Assembly: GCA_002529455.1 (NCBI GenBank)
Contig: NYMS01000010.1
Span: 1-64,000, forward strand
Direction: 5' to 3'
Length of the DNA stretch: 64,000 bases
DNA from: Glycomyces fuscus
Lineage (GTDB): Bacteria > Actinomycetota > Actinomycetes > Streptosporangiales > Streptosporangiaceae
Of the stretch, positions 55,263 through 64,000 are shown one piece after another; position 1 is the stretch's first letter, and every line of letters starts with the position of its first letter. Below the pieces are notes generated by a model. It was not told the origin of the DNA, searched no databases, and saw only the letters and a list, made by a program, of their open reading frames with translations. The translations under genes and the position numbers were made by a program.

Positions 55263-56712
55263 GGGGGAGGGGCCGGATGAGGGGCTGAGCGCCCTGGGGG
55301 TCCGCGTGCGGAACCTGGAGGGCCGGGCGGTGGTCGGCCCGGTGAACCTACGCGTGCCGGACGGGCGGGTCCTGGCGGTCATGGGCGCATCCGGCGGCGG
55401 AAAGACGAGCGCCGTCCTGGCCGCCCTCGACGCCCTGCCGCCCGGACTGGTGCGCGAGGCCGGTCAGGTGCGCTGGCACGGGACGCCGATCCCCGCCGGA
55501 GGCCCGGCGCGCCGCTGGCGGCTGGCCCACGCCGGGATCCTCGGCCAGGACCCGGCCTCGGACCTGCACCCGCTGCGCACGGTCTTCTCGCTGGTGGCCG
55601 AAGGGCTGCCGCGCTCCGGACCGGAGGTGGAGGGGGCGGCGCGCTCCGGCGGGCGGGACGCGCGGCGGGCCGTGCGCGGCGCGCTCACGGACCTGGGCCT
55701 GGACCCCGACGCCGTGGGGCGCCGCCGCCCGCACGAACTCTCCGGAGGCCAGGCCCAGCGCGTGGCCCTGGCCAGGGCGGTCGTGGGCGACCCCCGCGTG
55801 CTGGTGCTGGACGAGCCCACCAGCGGGCTCGACCCCGCCACGGTGGAACTGGTGGTGGAGGTGCTGGAGCGGCGGCGCGGACGGCCCGGCCGGGTGACGG
55901 TCGTGGTCACGCACGACCGCGCCTTCGCCGAGCGGGTGGCCGACGACCGCCTCGTGCTGGGGAGTTCCTCCGAAGCGCGGGCCGCGGGCGCGGGGCGCGC
56001 GGCCCCCTCCGGCGGCGCCGAGGTGCTCGGGCTCCGGGGCGTGCGCGTGACCGCGCCCGGCGGTCGGGAGCTGATCGCCGGGGCGGACCTGTCGGTGCGC
56101 CGCGGCGAGTGCGTCGCGGTCCTGGGCCCCTCCGGGAGCGGCAAGTCCACGCTGCTGCGCGCCGTCGCCGGACTGCGCCCGCCCTCGTCAGGGGAGATGT
56201 CCCTGGACGGGGCGCCGCTGCCGCCGCGCCTGCGCGACCGGGACCGGCAGGTCCTGCGCGCGGTGCAGTTCGTCGGGCAGGACCCCGTGGGGGCGCTGAA
56301 CCCCGCCCACCGGGTGGGCGCGGCGCTGGCCCGGCCCGCCCGGGTGCTCCTGGGGACGTCGCGCGCCGAGGCCCGAGCGCGCGTTCCCGACCTCCTCGCG
56401 CGGGTCGGCCTGCCCGGGAGCGTCGCCGACGCCCACCCGGGGCGGCTCTCCGGCGGGCAGCGCCAGAGGGTGGCCATCGCCCGCGCCCTGGCCGCGCGCC
56501 CCGCCCTCCTGCTGGCCGACGAGGTGACCTCGGCCCTGGACGCGGCCAGCGCCCGCACGGTCCTGGAGCTGCTGGACTCCCTGCGCGAGGAGCACGGGCT
56601 GGCCGTGCTCATGGTCACCCACGACCGCGACGTCGCCGCCCGCGCCGACCGGGTTCTCGTGCTGGACCCCGAGCGGCGGGAGCTGTGCCCCGAGGGCCTC
56701 ACCGTCTCCTGA
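55213..56712 (+). CDS. Fused double ATPase of the importer (DppDF-like)
   Basis: This 499-residue protein joins two ABC ATPase domains that are usually separate (DppD + DppF or CntD + CntF). Domain 1 (about 25-250) has Walker A GASGGGKTS, signature LSGGQAQRVALARA and Walker B VLVLDEPTSGLD. Domain 2 (about 275-495) has GPSGSGKST, LSGGQRQRVAIARA and LLLADEVTSALD. AAGGAGG lies seven bases before the GTG start. It ends the importer operon and the metallophore locus. A weak hairpin (GGGCACG/CGTGCCC) lies just after the stop. Confidence 0.9.
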   Translation: MAVGSVDPIDAVDSVAEGEGPDEGLSALGVRVRNLEGRAVVGPVNLRVPDGRVLAVMGASGGGKTSAVLAALDALPPGLVREAGQVRWHGTPIPAGGPARRWRLAHAGILGQDPASDLHPLRTVFSLVAEGLPRSGPEVEGAARSGGRDARRAVRGALTDLGLDPDAVGRRRPHELSGGQAQRVALARAVVGDPRVLVLDEPTSGLDPATVELVVEVLERRRGRPGRVTVVVTHDRAFAERVADDRLVLGSSSEARAAGAGRAAPSGGAEVLGLRGVRVTAPGGRELIAGADLSVRRGECVAVLGPSGSGKSTLLRAVAGLRPPSSGEMSLDGAPLPPRLRDRDRQVLRAVQFVGQDPVGALNPAHRVGAALARPARVLLGTSRAEARARVPDLLARVGLPGSVADAHPGRLSGGQRQRVAIARALAARPALLLADEVTSALDAASARTVLELLDSLREEHGLAVLMVTHDRDVAARADRVLVLDPERRELCPEGLTVS

Positions 56713-56936
56713 GCCACCCGGGCACGCATCGTTTCTGCGCCCGTGCCCACCTCAGACACCCACTATCCCGGGCCCCGCCGCCCCGCCGCTTCCGGGCGGC
56801 GAGGCGGTCGCGCTTCCACTCTTGGGTACCCATCCTCCCTAGAGCCACGTTTATCCCGGCAGGGGACTACCGATCGGGATACCGACTCGCTCTCCGCTGA
56901 CTTAATTCGGTCACGTATCAAGAAGGCATGGCGCCT

Positions 56937-59360
56937 TCAACCTGTCGGAGTCCGACGTCGGTGCTGTAGATGGCTCCGGAACTCGGTGCGGAGCCGAGGC
57001 AGCGGTGCCGGTGCTCCGAGCCTGCGGAGGAACTCGTTGACATCCCAGGTGATGAGTCCCCCCTGCCGCGACAGATACAGCCCGACCCGGTCGATGCGGT
57101 ACGCGTCGTCATAGTCGAGCAGCAGGTATCCGGCGAGTTGGTAGACCTCTTCGCGGCCCACGTGGCGGGGGCGGGTCGTGGCCTTGCAATCCAGGAGAAG
57201 GCCGTCCAGGATGAAGTCGGCGTCGGCCCCGCCGATGTCGGAGCTGCCCGTGAATACCGGTCCGCACACGTTCACCGGTCCACGTGCGTTGTAGCGGGCG
57301 GACCCTTGGAAAGAGGACAGGGGCCCCTGCGAGAGCCGTAGTTGGTCGGCGATGTCCTCGACGACGTAGGAGGGAACCGAGTCGACGAGGTCGGCGAGAA
57401 CCGTACCCGGGGAGGCCGAAGCGAGCATGCTCTGACGGCTGACCACTCCGTTGCGCATGATGTCCTCGAAGAAACCCGCGACGTAACAGAGACGGGTGAG
57501 CTCGGCATCGTCCAGATGGACCACGCCGATCCGATGGTCCCCAATGATCTCCAGCAGCCTCAGACCGGCTGTGTACAGAGCCTTGCAGCTCTCCGCCCCG
57601 GGCGCGCCGGGCAGATCTGTCGGGCTACCAAGGGCGTCGATGCCGAGGGTGACCGCACCGCCCAGGTCACCGCCGAACGAGAGCCGGAGACGGTAGTCGA
57701 TGGCGCGTCCGAGGTTCGCCCAGTTGGGGCGCCGCACGTTCATGGGTTGTGCGGGGTGCGGCAGCGTGTCGACGTACTTCTGGTACTCACGGATGATGTT
57801 GCTGTGGTGGGGCAGGTGCTGCTCGAGGAATTCCGACACCGGTGAGGCGCTGAACCTCAACTGCGTGGTCAGCGGCAGGTCGATCATGGGTCGCCCATTG
57901 AGGTGTCCGTGTTGGTCGGGGCCTGAGATGGCTGCCTCATAGGCGTCAAGCCAGTCGAGTGCACCGATATCGAGGCCGTGGCGCGCACGGGTCACTGCAA
58001 CGTAGACCAGTCGGGCCTCGGCCGCGAGCATCGGCAACTGGACACCGTCCTCGTCCTTGGGAGGGCGGGCGAAGCCTTCCCCGATGCGGACCGAGTCCCA
58101 TTGGCGGCCTTTGGCTTTGTGGGCGGTCGACACTGTGACCTGGGCGTTCTGCTCGTCGGACAGTTGCTTGACCGCACTGCGGATCACCTCGGTACCGAAG
58201 GTGTCGACGGCCTTCACCAACGGCCGCAACTGCTGGCCATCGGGGTCGGATTCGACGAAGTCCTGGACCTCTGGCCAGGTACTGAAGAGGAACAGTTCGG
58301 GATGGTATGTTCGCTGCCCGGCTCTGAGCCGATCGGCGGCCTCGGCGATGGACTCCAATGCGTGGCCGCCGCCCGCCAGTGCCACGGGGACCCCTCGTTC
58401 CAGGTAGTCCACGACCTCCTTGAGCGCATCCGCGTTGCCCCGGCATAGCACCGCATCCGGCTCGGCGAGGGGAGAGACCCGGGTGGGGGCGGGGCCGTGT
58501 CCGGTCAGCCGCATAGGGGACTCGGCGTATTCGAGCCAACGGTTGGCGACGTCGGCGATGGGCTGACCGAAGCGGAAGGAACGGGTCAGGTGAAGGTGCT
58601 CGGCCTGGAAACCGGACATGATGTCGCGGGCCCCACGCCAGGCGTAGATCTGTTGGGCAGGGTCACCGACGCACACCCGTTGGGAGTCCTGGGCTAGGAA
58701 GACCTTCTCGAACACGGAGTTGGTGTCCTGCGCCTCGTCGAGCAGGACGAAGTCCGCTTTCAGGTCGGGCTCGGTCAGTGCCCACATCTTGAGGTAGTGG
58801 TCGTGTTCGAACCTGAGCCGTCCCTCGGGGAGCTGGAGGTCCTCCCACGCTCGCTGAGCGAAGGGGAGTAGCGCCACGGCGACGTCGTCATTCGATGTGT
58901 CGTCCAGACCGTTGATGTGCTCCATGTGGTGGGCCATGAGGTGCGGGTCCGCGGAATAGCAGAAGCGCCGTACCATGCCCCGGACCAAACGGACCTGGTG
59001 GAAGAGGTCGATGCTTTTTCCGTCGACGTCCAGGTCGCGATCGATGCCGAGAGTCCGGGCTGTCTCCTGAGCGGGGATACGGGAAGCGTTGAGGCGTTGG
59101 CCGTACTTCTTGCCGACCGCATGGAAGGCGAGCTGGTGAACGGTCCTGCACTGAACCCTTCCGTCGAAGAGCGCTGCGGCCGAGTTGGCGATCCCCCGGT
59201 TGAAGGCGATGTACAGGCCGCGCCGATGTGGGGCGGCCTCGGCCATCAGAGCCAGGGTGGAGGTCTTGCCGGTGCCTGCTCCGGCAATGAGCGCCAGTTC
59301 CCGGCCTTCGGCGAAGGTGTCCCGAGCGGCCTGCTGTTCTTCGGTGGGTTCGATGGTCAA
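56937..59360 (-). CDS. UvrD/Rep-type helicase fused to a PD-(D/E)XK-like nuclease domain
   Basis: This 807-residue superfamily 1A helicase has Walker A AGAGTGKTST, Walker B VLLDEAQD, motif III GDPAQQIYAWRGA, motif V VSTAHKAKG and motif VI VYVAVTRAR within residues 1-480. After a divergent middle, the C-terminal part has DADFILDGLLLDCKATT and EVYQLAGYLLLDYDD (about 715-745), which fits the D...(D/E)xK...QxxxY core of RecB/Cas4-like nucleases. The TTG at 59360 follows GGAGAGG; a start at 59450 lacks a ribosome-binding site. Codon use is less GC-biased than in the metallophore genes, which suggests horizontal gain. Its neighbours are restriction and DUF6119 genes, so phage defence is the best guess. 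Confidence 0.82.
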   Translation of the reverse strand: MTIEPTEEQQAARDTFAEGRELALIAGAGTGKTSTLALMAEAAPHRRGLYIAFNRGIANSAAALFDGRVQCRTVHQLAFHAVGKKYGQRLNASRIPAQETARTLGIDRDLDVDGKSIDLFHQVRLVRGMVRRFCYSADPHLMAHHMEHINGLDDTSNDDVAVALLPFAQRAWEDLQLPEGRLRFEHDHYLKMWALTEPDLKADFVLLDEAQDTNSVFEKVFLAQDSQRVCVGDPAQQIYAWRGARDIMSGFQAEHLHLTRSFRFGQPIADVANRWLEYAESPMRLTGHGPAPTRVSPLAEPDAVLCRGNADALKEVVDYLERGVPVALAGGGHALESIAEAADRLRAGQRTYHPELFLFSTWPEVQDFVESDPDGQQLRPLVKAVDTFGTEVIRSAVKQLSDEQNAQVTVSTAHKAKGRQWDSVRIGEGFARPPKDEDGVQLPMLAAEARLVYVAVTRARHGLDIGALDWLDAYEAAISGPDQHGHLNGRPMIDLPLTTQLRFSASPVSEFLEQHLPHHSNIIREYQKYVDTLPHPAQPMNVRRPNWANLGRAIDYRLRLSFGGDLGGAVTLGIDALGSPTDLPGAPGAESCKALYTAGLRLLEIIGDHRIGVVHLDDAELTRLCYVAGFFEDIMRNGVVSRQSMLASASPGTVLADLVDSVPSYVVEDIADQLRLSQGPLSSFQGSARYNARGPVNVCGPVFTGSSDIGGADADFILDGLLLDCKATTRPRHVGREEVYQLAGYLLLDYDDAYRIDRVGLYLSRQGGLITWDVNEFLRRLGAPAPLPRLRTEFRSHLQHRRRTPTG

Positions 59361-59751
59361 GAGGGTCCTCTCCGTGAAATCCGACGACTTTCTATCATCT
59401 TCCGCAGTCAACTGGATGAGGCTACGGCTCGGATGGCCCGGCAAGAGCATTGGGGATCGTTGCTCTAGCTCAATTCTTCAGGAAAATCCAGGGACTTTGT
59501 GCTTGGATCTGTGGTGTGTGGGCGGGTTCACGGGTTTTCCAGGAGGCCGCTCGTTGAGAACCGGTTATCGGTAACAGGCCAACTGCTGATTCTTCACCCA
59601 GACGTGGGTTCGCGTGACGAAGTAGTGCACGTTGGCCTCCTGGAGGCTCGTGACAAGGGGCGGGATGCGGTGCCGCTTTATGCTCCTACAGCCCTGAGCG
59701 GTGAGGGGAGGGACTTCTACAGTTCTCCGCAATCCCGTAAAGGAGCAGCCG
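59361..59751. other. Low-GC intergenic stretch in the defence island
   Basis: This 390-bp region lies between the helicase start and the end of the TIGR04141 gene. It is clearly less GC-rich than the rest of the window. It should hold the helicase promoter. No coding region is supported except the small ORF that begins at its right edge. Confidence 0.45.
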
Positions 59752-59847
59752 ATGGTTCACGTCACGGATGTCGAGCTGATGAACCGAACCGCTCCTTGCC
59801 TCATCTGCCGATGGAAACGACCTCCAGCCTCGCACCCAGACCCCTGA
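59752..59847 (+). CDS. Possible 31-residue ORF
   Basis: An ATG preceded by AAGGAGCAGCCG, an excellent ribosome-binding site, opens a 31-codon frame (MVHVTDVELMNRTAPCLICRW...). It runs 47 bp into the 3' end of the convergent TIGR04141 gene. It has a CLIC motif and no recognisable family. It could be the 5' remnant of a gene cut when the island was inserted, a small antitoxin-like gene, or chance. Confidence 0.3.
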   Translation: MVHVTDVELMNRTAPCLICRWKRPPASHPDP

Positions 59848-61471
59848 GGACGTTGTCCGTGTGCAGCAGGGAGATCTGGGCGAAGGAGAAGAGCGAGTCC
59901 ACGGTCACCGGCTCCCCCTCCTTGAGGAGGATGCCGAGGACCACGGTCGGTTCCTTGAAGCCCCGGTCTGCCGGGTGGTCGGGGGCGAGCTCGTCGAGTT
60001 TCTCGACGAACTTCTGCCGGGCCTCGGTGTCGTACCTGAGCGTCTCGACGCACATCTTCGCCTGGGCGAAGAGGTGGTTGAGCGGGGCGGTGCCGGAGGG
60101 GGCCTTCTTGACGTGGATCAGCTGTCCGTCGGGGCCGAGCACGTCGCAAACCTCCCAACCGCCGCCGTTGAGCCGTGCGGTGTGCACGTTCTTCTTGTCC
60201 AGGTGGACATAGCCCTTCTGCTTGGCGGCCCTCTCCTTGTTGTAGAACCCCTCGTCCTTGCCCTCGCCCTTGGGCCAGGGCGGCAGGGTGACGCTGCTGG
60301 ACCGGGAGAGGAGTTCGGTGACCCGCCGTCTGACCGTCTTCAGGTACTCGGCGCCCACCTCGTACCACTGGCTCTGCCACAGGAAGTAGTGGACGTTGTC
60401 CTCGGTGACCTCAGCCGTGAGCCACCGCAAGGCGGACACCTCGCCACTGAGCGTCTCCTTGGCCTCGGTGTCCGAGAACAACTGGACCTTGCCCTTGCGC
60501 AGCGCGCTCAGGCGCTCTCCCGCAGGACGTTCACGGACGGGGAACGTGAGAATGTCAGCGTCGAGTTCGGACAGGTTCCGCGTACGGCCGGTCAGTTTGA
60601 CCCGGAAAGTCTCGGCCGCGTCGAAGCCTTCCCTGCACTCGGACGGCACGGCCAGGGCGACCCGGCTGAGATCGCCGCTCCCCAGCATCGCGTCGAGTCG
60701 TTCGTCCAGGTGCCGGGCCAGGTCCGACTTGCCCCGCAACGGCAGTACGTGGGTGATGAACTCGAACTCCGGCAGGGGGTCGGCCCGGTCGCACACCTCC
60801 TCGATGGCGTGCAGGTCGCGGATCAAATCCTCCGGTGACCGCCCCAGACGCAGCTTGACCGACCGGTCGTTGCCGGTGATGTGGGCGGAACGCTCACCGT
60901 CGCTGGTGAAGGTCAGGTCGACCCCGCTGATCTTCCCGGCGATGTGGCTGACGATCTCCCCGAACTCCTCGATACCGAAGCCGCGGATGTGCTCGCCGGA
61001 GGCGACGGAGTTCTCGTCACTGCGTCCGCGCGCGTCCATGACCTGTCGGCGGACCCGGGTGACGCCGTCCTTGTCCAGACAGCGCACCGCAAAGTGGATG
61101 CCGAAGCCGGGGTCGATGCGGGCTGGCTCGATCATGAGGTGTCCCATGCCGTGGCTGACGGCGTAGACGTAGCGCTCGGTACGGACGAGCAGCAGCCCGA
61201 ACGAGGTGCGGTTCTCCTCGGCCACCGCCAGGCCGGTGAGGTCGGCCAGCGTCGCACACCAGTCGGCGGGGCCGGGGCTGACCGTTCCGGTGACCAGCAG
61301 TCCCCGGACGGGACCGTGCTCCACCTCGTGGTCCTGGAACCCGTCACGGTCCAGGTAGCGGGGGCGCACCAGGGACCGCAGGTCTCCGGTGCCGTCGTCG
61401 GTGAGCCGGTAGAGGGAGGTCTTGCGGGTCGTCGGCGGCTGCTTCTGCTTCGTGGTCTTTCGATTGGTCAC
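59801..61471 (-). CDS. TIGR04141/DUF6119 sporadically distributed protein
   Basis: This 556-residue cytoplasmic protein belongs to the TIGR04141/DUF6119 group, known for scattered distribution and frequent placement in defence islands. Family-like segments are TSLYRLTDDGTGDLRSLV near the N-terminus, a conserved region around SHGMGHLMIEPARIDPGFGIHFAVRCLD (about 105-135), WYEVGAEYLKTVRRRV, FYNKERAAKQKGYVHLDKKNV, and IHVKKAPSGTAPLNHLFAQAK. The enzymatic activity is not established. The GTG start at 61471 has AGGAG about ten bases upstream. It lies between the helicase-nuclease and HsdR on the same strand, which supports a role in phage defence. Confidence 0.8.
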   Translation of the reverse strand: MTNRKTTKQKQPPTTRKTSLYRLTDDGTGDLRSLVRPRYLDRDGFQDHEVEHGPVRGLLVTGTVSPGPADWCATLADLTGLAVAEENRTSFGLLLVRTERYVYAVSHGMGHLMIEPARIDPGFGIHFAVRCLDKDGVTRVRRQVMDARGRSDENSVASGEHIRGFGIEEFGEIVSHIAGKISGVDLTFTSDGERSAHITGNDRSVKLRLGRSPEDLIRDLHAIEEVCDRADPLPEFEFITHVLPLRGKSDLARHLDERLDAMLGSGDLSRVALAVPSECREGFDAAETFRVKLTGRTRNLSELDADILTFPVRERPAGERLSALRKGKVQLFSDTEAKETLSGEVSALRWLTAEVTEDNVHYFLWQSQWYEVGAEYLKTVRRRVTELLSRSSSVTLPPWPKGEGKDEGFYNKERAAKQKGYVHLDKKNVHTARLNGGGWEVCDVLGPDGQLIHVKKAPSGTAPLNHLFAQAKMCVETLRYDTEARQKFVEKLDELAPDHPADRGFKEPTVVLGILLKEGEPVTVDSLFSFAQISLLHTDNVLRGLGARLEVVSIGR

Positions 61472-61567
61472 GGCGGTGCGTCTCCTCGCTGGTGTGGTCG
61501 GGGGCCGAGGGAAGTGGACCTTCGATGCGGAAGAGGCGGCCGCCCCTGCTGGGGCGGCCGGAGCGGT

Positions 61568-62161
61568 TCAGGCGACGTCGCCGACGAAGTAGACGGTCTC
61601 GCGCATGTAGTCGTCCATCTCCTCCCAGTCGCTGAGCGTCAGCTCGACCTGGAGGTAGGACTCCTCCTCGGGGAGCGCGCAGCCGAAACCCGCGGTGGCG
61701 GTGCGCCCGTCCATGACGGCGGAGGTGAACCCGGTGCCGGTCTGGTCGGTGTACACGTCCTCGGCGGTGCGGCCCTCCTCGCCGACCTGGCAGTAGACCG
61801 AGAGGTAGGTGAGGTCGACCGGGGCGCCGGTGGCGTTGTCGAACTGCACGTCGAAGTACACGTACGGGGTGCTCTCGGGCATGTCCCACTCGCCGGAGAC
61901 GCGGCGCTCGACGCCCGACAGCCGGACCGTGAGGCCGTCGGCGTAGGTGTACTCGGAGCCGAACTCCTCCTCGACCGCGCCGGGGGTCTCCTCCTCGGCG
62001 GACTCCGGGGCCTCCTCCTGCGCGGCGGGCGGCTCGGCGGAGTCCTGCACGGGCTCCAGGTCCACGATCTGGTTCTCGTCGGGCGCGTCGGCGCAGCCGG
62101 TGGCGAGGGCGAGCAGGGCCAGGAACAGGACGCCGCTGAGGGCGGGCTTGAGGTTCTTCAC
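61568..62161 (-). CDS. DUF4352-like lipoprotein
   Basis: This 197-residue exported lipoprotein has a signal peptide with lipobox LALATGC (Cys about 23), an acidic Glu/Pro/Ala-rich linker (about 30-70), and a beta-sandwich resembling the telokin-like DUF4352 domain (YTYADGLTVRLSGVERR, YVYFDVQFDNATGAPVDLTYLSVYC, CALPEEESYLQVELTL). The GTG at 62161 has GGAGGAGA upstream. It lies between defence genes on the same strand but looks like an ordinary surface lipoprotein with its own upstream gap of 278 bp. Function is unknown. Confidence 0.82.
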   Translation of the reverse strand: MKNLKPALSGVLFLALLALATGCADAPDENQIVDLEPVQDSAEPPAAQEEAPESAEEETPGAVEEEFGSEYTYADGLTVRLSGVERRVSGEWDMPESTPYVYFDVQFDNATGAPVDLTYLSVYCQVGEEGRTAEDVYTDQTGTGFTSAVMDGRTATAGFGCALPEEESYLQVELTLSDWEEMDDYMRETVYFVGDVA

Positions 62162-62382
62162 GGGGGGTCTCCTCCAACGGGGGAAGTGGCGGCCGAGAGC
62201 GGCCGCGTCCGGATGGTCGCCGCGCGCTCGCCCGGGGGCCGGGCCGTCGTGCGCTGGCGGGATCCAGCATGCGGTGCGACACGCACGAAGGAGAAGCCTG
62301 CGAGTCGGCAAGGGGGGTTATCAGAAATATCGGGAACACTAAGGGGAGGTGCGTGCGTCACCGGGTCCTCGCGCGCACGCGT

Positions 62383-62418
62383 GAGGCCGGGGAACCCTCC
62401 CTGGGGCTCCCCGGCCTC
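62383..62418 (-). terminator. Hairpin terminator after hsdR
   Basis: A perfect 11-bp stem (62383-62393 with 62408-62418, 14-nt loop) lies 22 bp downstream of the hsdR stop on the minus strand. Confidence 0.65.
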
Positions 62419-62439
62419 GTCAGAACCTGCGGTCGGTGC

Positions 62440-64000
62440 TCAGCGCCGCGCGGCGGTGGGCGCGTCCAGTCCGGCGAGCTCCTCCATCTGCTTGATGACG
62501 TCCTCGATCGCCTTCTCCTCCTGGTCGGGCGGGTAGTCGAACTTGGCCAGCAGGCGCTTCACCCGGCTGCGCAGCTTGGCCCGCACCGGCGCGCGCGAGA
62601 GCCAGTCGGTGCTCAGGTTCTTGCTGACGTCCCTGACCAGGGCGCGGGCGATGTCGGCCAGGACCTCGTCCCTCATCAGCTCCCGGGCGCTCTCGCTCTT
62701 GCACACGGCGTCGTAGAAGGCCAGCTCCCGGTGGTTGAGCGGGGGATCGAAGCGCTCACCCCGCCGGAACTCGGCCATGGCGTCCTGCGCCAGGGCGAAC
62801 AGCTCGGCCAGCACCTGGGCGCTCGTGAGCTGTTCGCGCATGTAGCGCATCATGAGCGCCTCCAGCCGCTCGGTGAAGCGCTCCCGGCTGATGGCGTTGT
62901 GCCGGGTGGCCTCGCGCAGCTTCTCCTGGGCGAGGCGGTGCAGCGCCTCCACCGCCAGGTTGGGGGTCTCGGAGTCCTGGAGGCGGCGCAGCTGTGCCTC
63001 GTTGAGGCGGGTGATGTCCAGCCGGCCCAGCCCCGACTCGGCGTACAGGTCGGTGATCTCCTCGGCGTCCACCGCCGAGGCCGCCAGCTGCGACAGGTAC
63101 ATGCTGATCTCGGCGGGCAGCGCCTCGCCCCGGGCCTCACGGTTGGCGGCCTCCAGCTTGACCACCCAGGCGCGCACCTCCACGAAGAAGGCGATGTCGC
63201 GCGTCCAGTGCTCCAGGTCCCCGAACCGCTCGCTGATCTGCGAACTCATCGAGCACAGCTGGTAGAAGCGCTCCAGCCGGGTCGCGCTGTCGCGGAAGCG
63301 CCGCGACAGGGACTTGCCGTTTCCGTCCTCGGGCTCGCGCTGGGCCTCGCGGGAGACCAGGTGGTCAGAGACCAGCCTCAGCGCCCGCAGCCGCGAGCGG
63401 CCGCCGTCGGCGGTCAGGAGTCTGCGCCAGTCGATGCCCGACAGCAGCCCGCAGATGGTCTCGTACTCGTTGCGGACCTCGGTGATGGCCCGGTCGATGT
63501 CCCTGCCCAGGGTCTTGTCCCGCCGGTCACCGGGCGAGTACTCGGCCAGGGCCTTGCGCAGGTTGTCGGTCAGCGGGGCGTAGCCCACCAGCAACCCGTC
63601 CTGCTTGCCCCGGAAGCGCCGGTTGACGCGCGCCAGGGCCTGCATCAGGTTGGCGCCGCGCATGGGCCGGTCCATGTACATGGTGTGGATCGGCGGTGCG
63701 TCGTAGCCGGTCAGCAGCATCGAGTGGACGATGAGCAGCTGGAGCTCGTCGTCGGGGTCCTTGGCGCGCTTCTGGACGGTCTTGTGTCCGGAGGGGCGCA
63801 GCGCGTGGGCCTTGAGCTCGGGCGGGTCGGAGGGCTCGCTGTGGAAGACCACCTTCATCACGCCCCTGTCCGGGCCCTCGCCGACCCACTGCGGGCGCAG
63901 CTCGGCCAGGGCGTCGAACATCTTCACGCACACCTCGCGGGTGGCGCACACCAGCATGGCCTTGCCGGGCCCGCCCAGGTCGGGGCGGACCCGCTCGGAG
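62440..64000 (-). CDS. hsdR: Type I restriction enzyme HsdR subunit, C-terminal part (runs off the window)
   Basis: The visible 520 residues are the second RecA-like motor domain and helical C-terminus of a type I restriction endonuclease R subunit, which translocates DNA and cuts after target recognition. Seen motifs: AMLVCATREVCVKMFDAL (motif IV region), LLIVHSMLLTGYDAPPIHTMYMDRPMRGANLMQALARVNR (motifs V and VI). The long helical tail (LRHRELAFYDAVCKSES-like region, LRSRVKRLLAKFDYPPDQEEKAIEDVIKQMEEL) contacts the methylase. The nuclease domain and first motor domain should lie beyond 64000, probably with hsdM and hsdS nearby. No stop or frameshift is visible in this part. Confidence 0.92.
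   Translation of the reverse strand, partial: SERVRPDLGGPGKAMLVCATREVCVKMFDALAELRPQWVGEGPDRGVMKVVFHSEPSDPPELKAHALRPSGHKTVQKRAKDPDDELQLLIVHSMLLTGYDAPPIHTMYMDRPMRGANLMQALARVNRRFRGKQDGLLVGYAPLTDNLRKALAEYSPGDRRDKTLGRDIDRAITEVRNEYETICGLLSGIDWRRLLTADGGRSRLRALRLVSDHLVSREAQREPEDGNGKSLSRRFRDSATRLERFYQLCSMSSQISERFGDLEHWTRDIAFFVEVRAWVVKLEAANREARGEALPAEISMYLSQLAASAVDAEEITDLYAESGLGRLDITRLNEAQLRRLQDSETPNLAVEALHRLAQEKLREATRHNAISRERFTERLEALMMRYMREQLTSAQVLAELFALAQDAMAEFRRGERFDPPLNHRELAFYDAVCKSESARELMRDEVLADIARALVRDVSKNLSTDWLSRAPVRAKLRSRVKRLLAKFDYPPDQEEKAIEDVIKQMEELAGLDAPTAARR

Noticed and set aside
60881..62536. A 551-codon plus-strand frame opposite the TIGR04141 and lipoprotein genes
   Set aside because: It is antisense to two genes with good starts and recognisable features, and no domain is seen in it.

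Overview
The window is very GC-rich with long overlapping reading frames, GTG and TTG starts, DUF397, DUF5994 and NRPS genes. It comes from a filamentous actinomycete. The gene style suggests a Nocardiopsis-like or Streptomyces-like genome, but I cannot fix the genus from sequence alone.

Layout. 1-969: an intact IS5-type insertion sequence, inserted into one copy of a dispersed palindromic element. 1-24.6 kb: ordinary accessory and housekeeping genes. These include an Old Yellow Enzyme with a MerR regulator, TetR plus alpha/beta hydrolase, a DUF5994-STAS protein plus fatty-acid desaturase, a family 9 pectate lyase, an ArsR-AHSA1 regulator plus DHFR-like reductase, a LacI-controlled Gfo/Idh/MocA + PmoA-like + cupin operon, TspO, and a GH3 glycosidase with its TetR regulator. 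Several divergent pairs share a visible palindromic operator.

24.7-56.7 kb: the centrepiece is a complete metallophore biosynthesis and transport locus. A Zur-like Fur-family regulator is followed by dhbA-dhbC-dhbB (2,3-dihydroxybenzoate, DHB, synthesis) and, on the other strand, dhbE (DHB-AMP ligase). Two NRPSs follow, ArCP-Cy-A-PCP-Cy-A-PCP and dock-Cy-A(MT)-PCP-TE. Then come a saccharopine-dehydrogenase-like protein, a thiazoline reductase, a type II thioesterase, a methyltransferase, a YbtPQ/IrtAB-like ABC pair, a P450 with its ferredoxin, and an Opp/Nik/Cnt-type importer (lipoprotein, two permeases, fused double ATPase). A perfect 9-1-9 palindrome matching the Zur consensus lies between dhbE and the first NRPS. 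A second Zur-type box precedes the regulator gene. Gene content resembles the Zur-controlled coelibactin (zincophore) locus of Streptomyces coelicolor, with a DHB starter made on site. By eye the predicted scaffold is DHB-(methyl)oxazoline-thiazoline-N-methylthiazolidine. The core (25.4-49.8 kb) is bracketed by two inverted copies of a ~132 bp palindromic element.

56.9-64 kb: a defence-like island on the minus strand. It holds a UvrD-type helicase fused to a PD-(D/E)XK-like nuclease, a TIGR04141/DUF6119 protein, a DUF4352-like lipoprotein, and the C-terminal part of a type I restriction HsdR subunit that runs off the window. I saw no rRNA, tRNA or CRISPR array.
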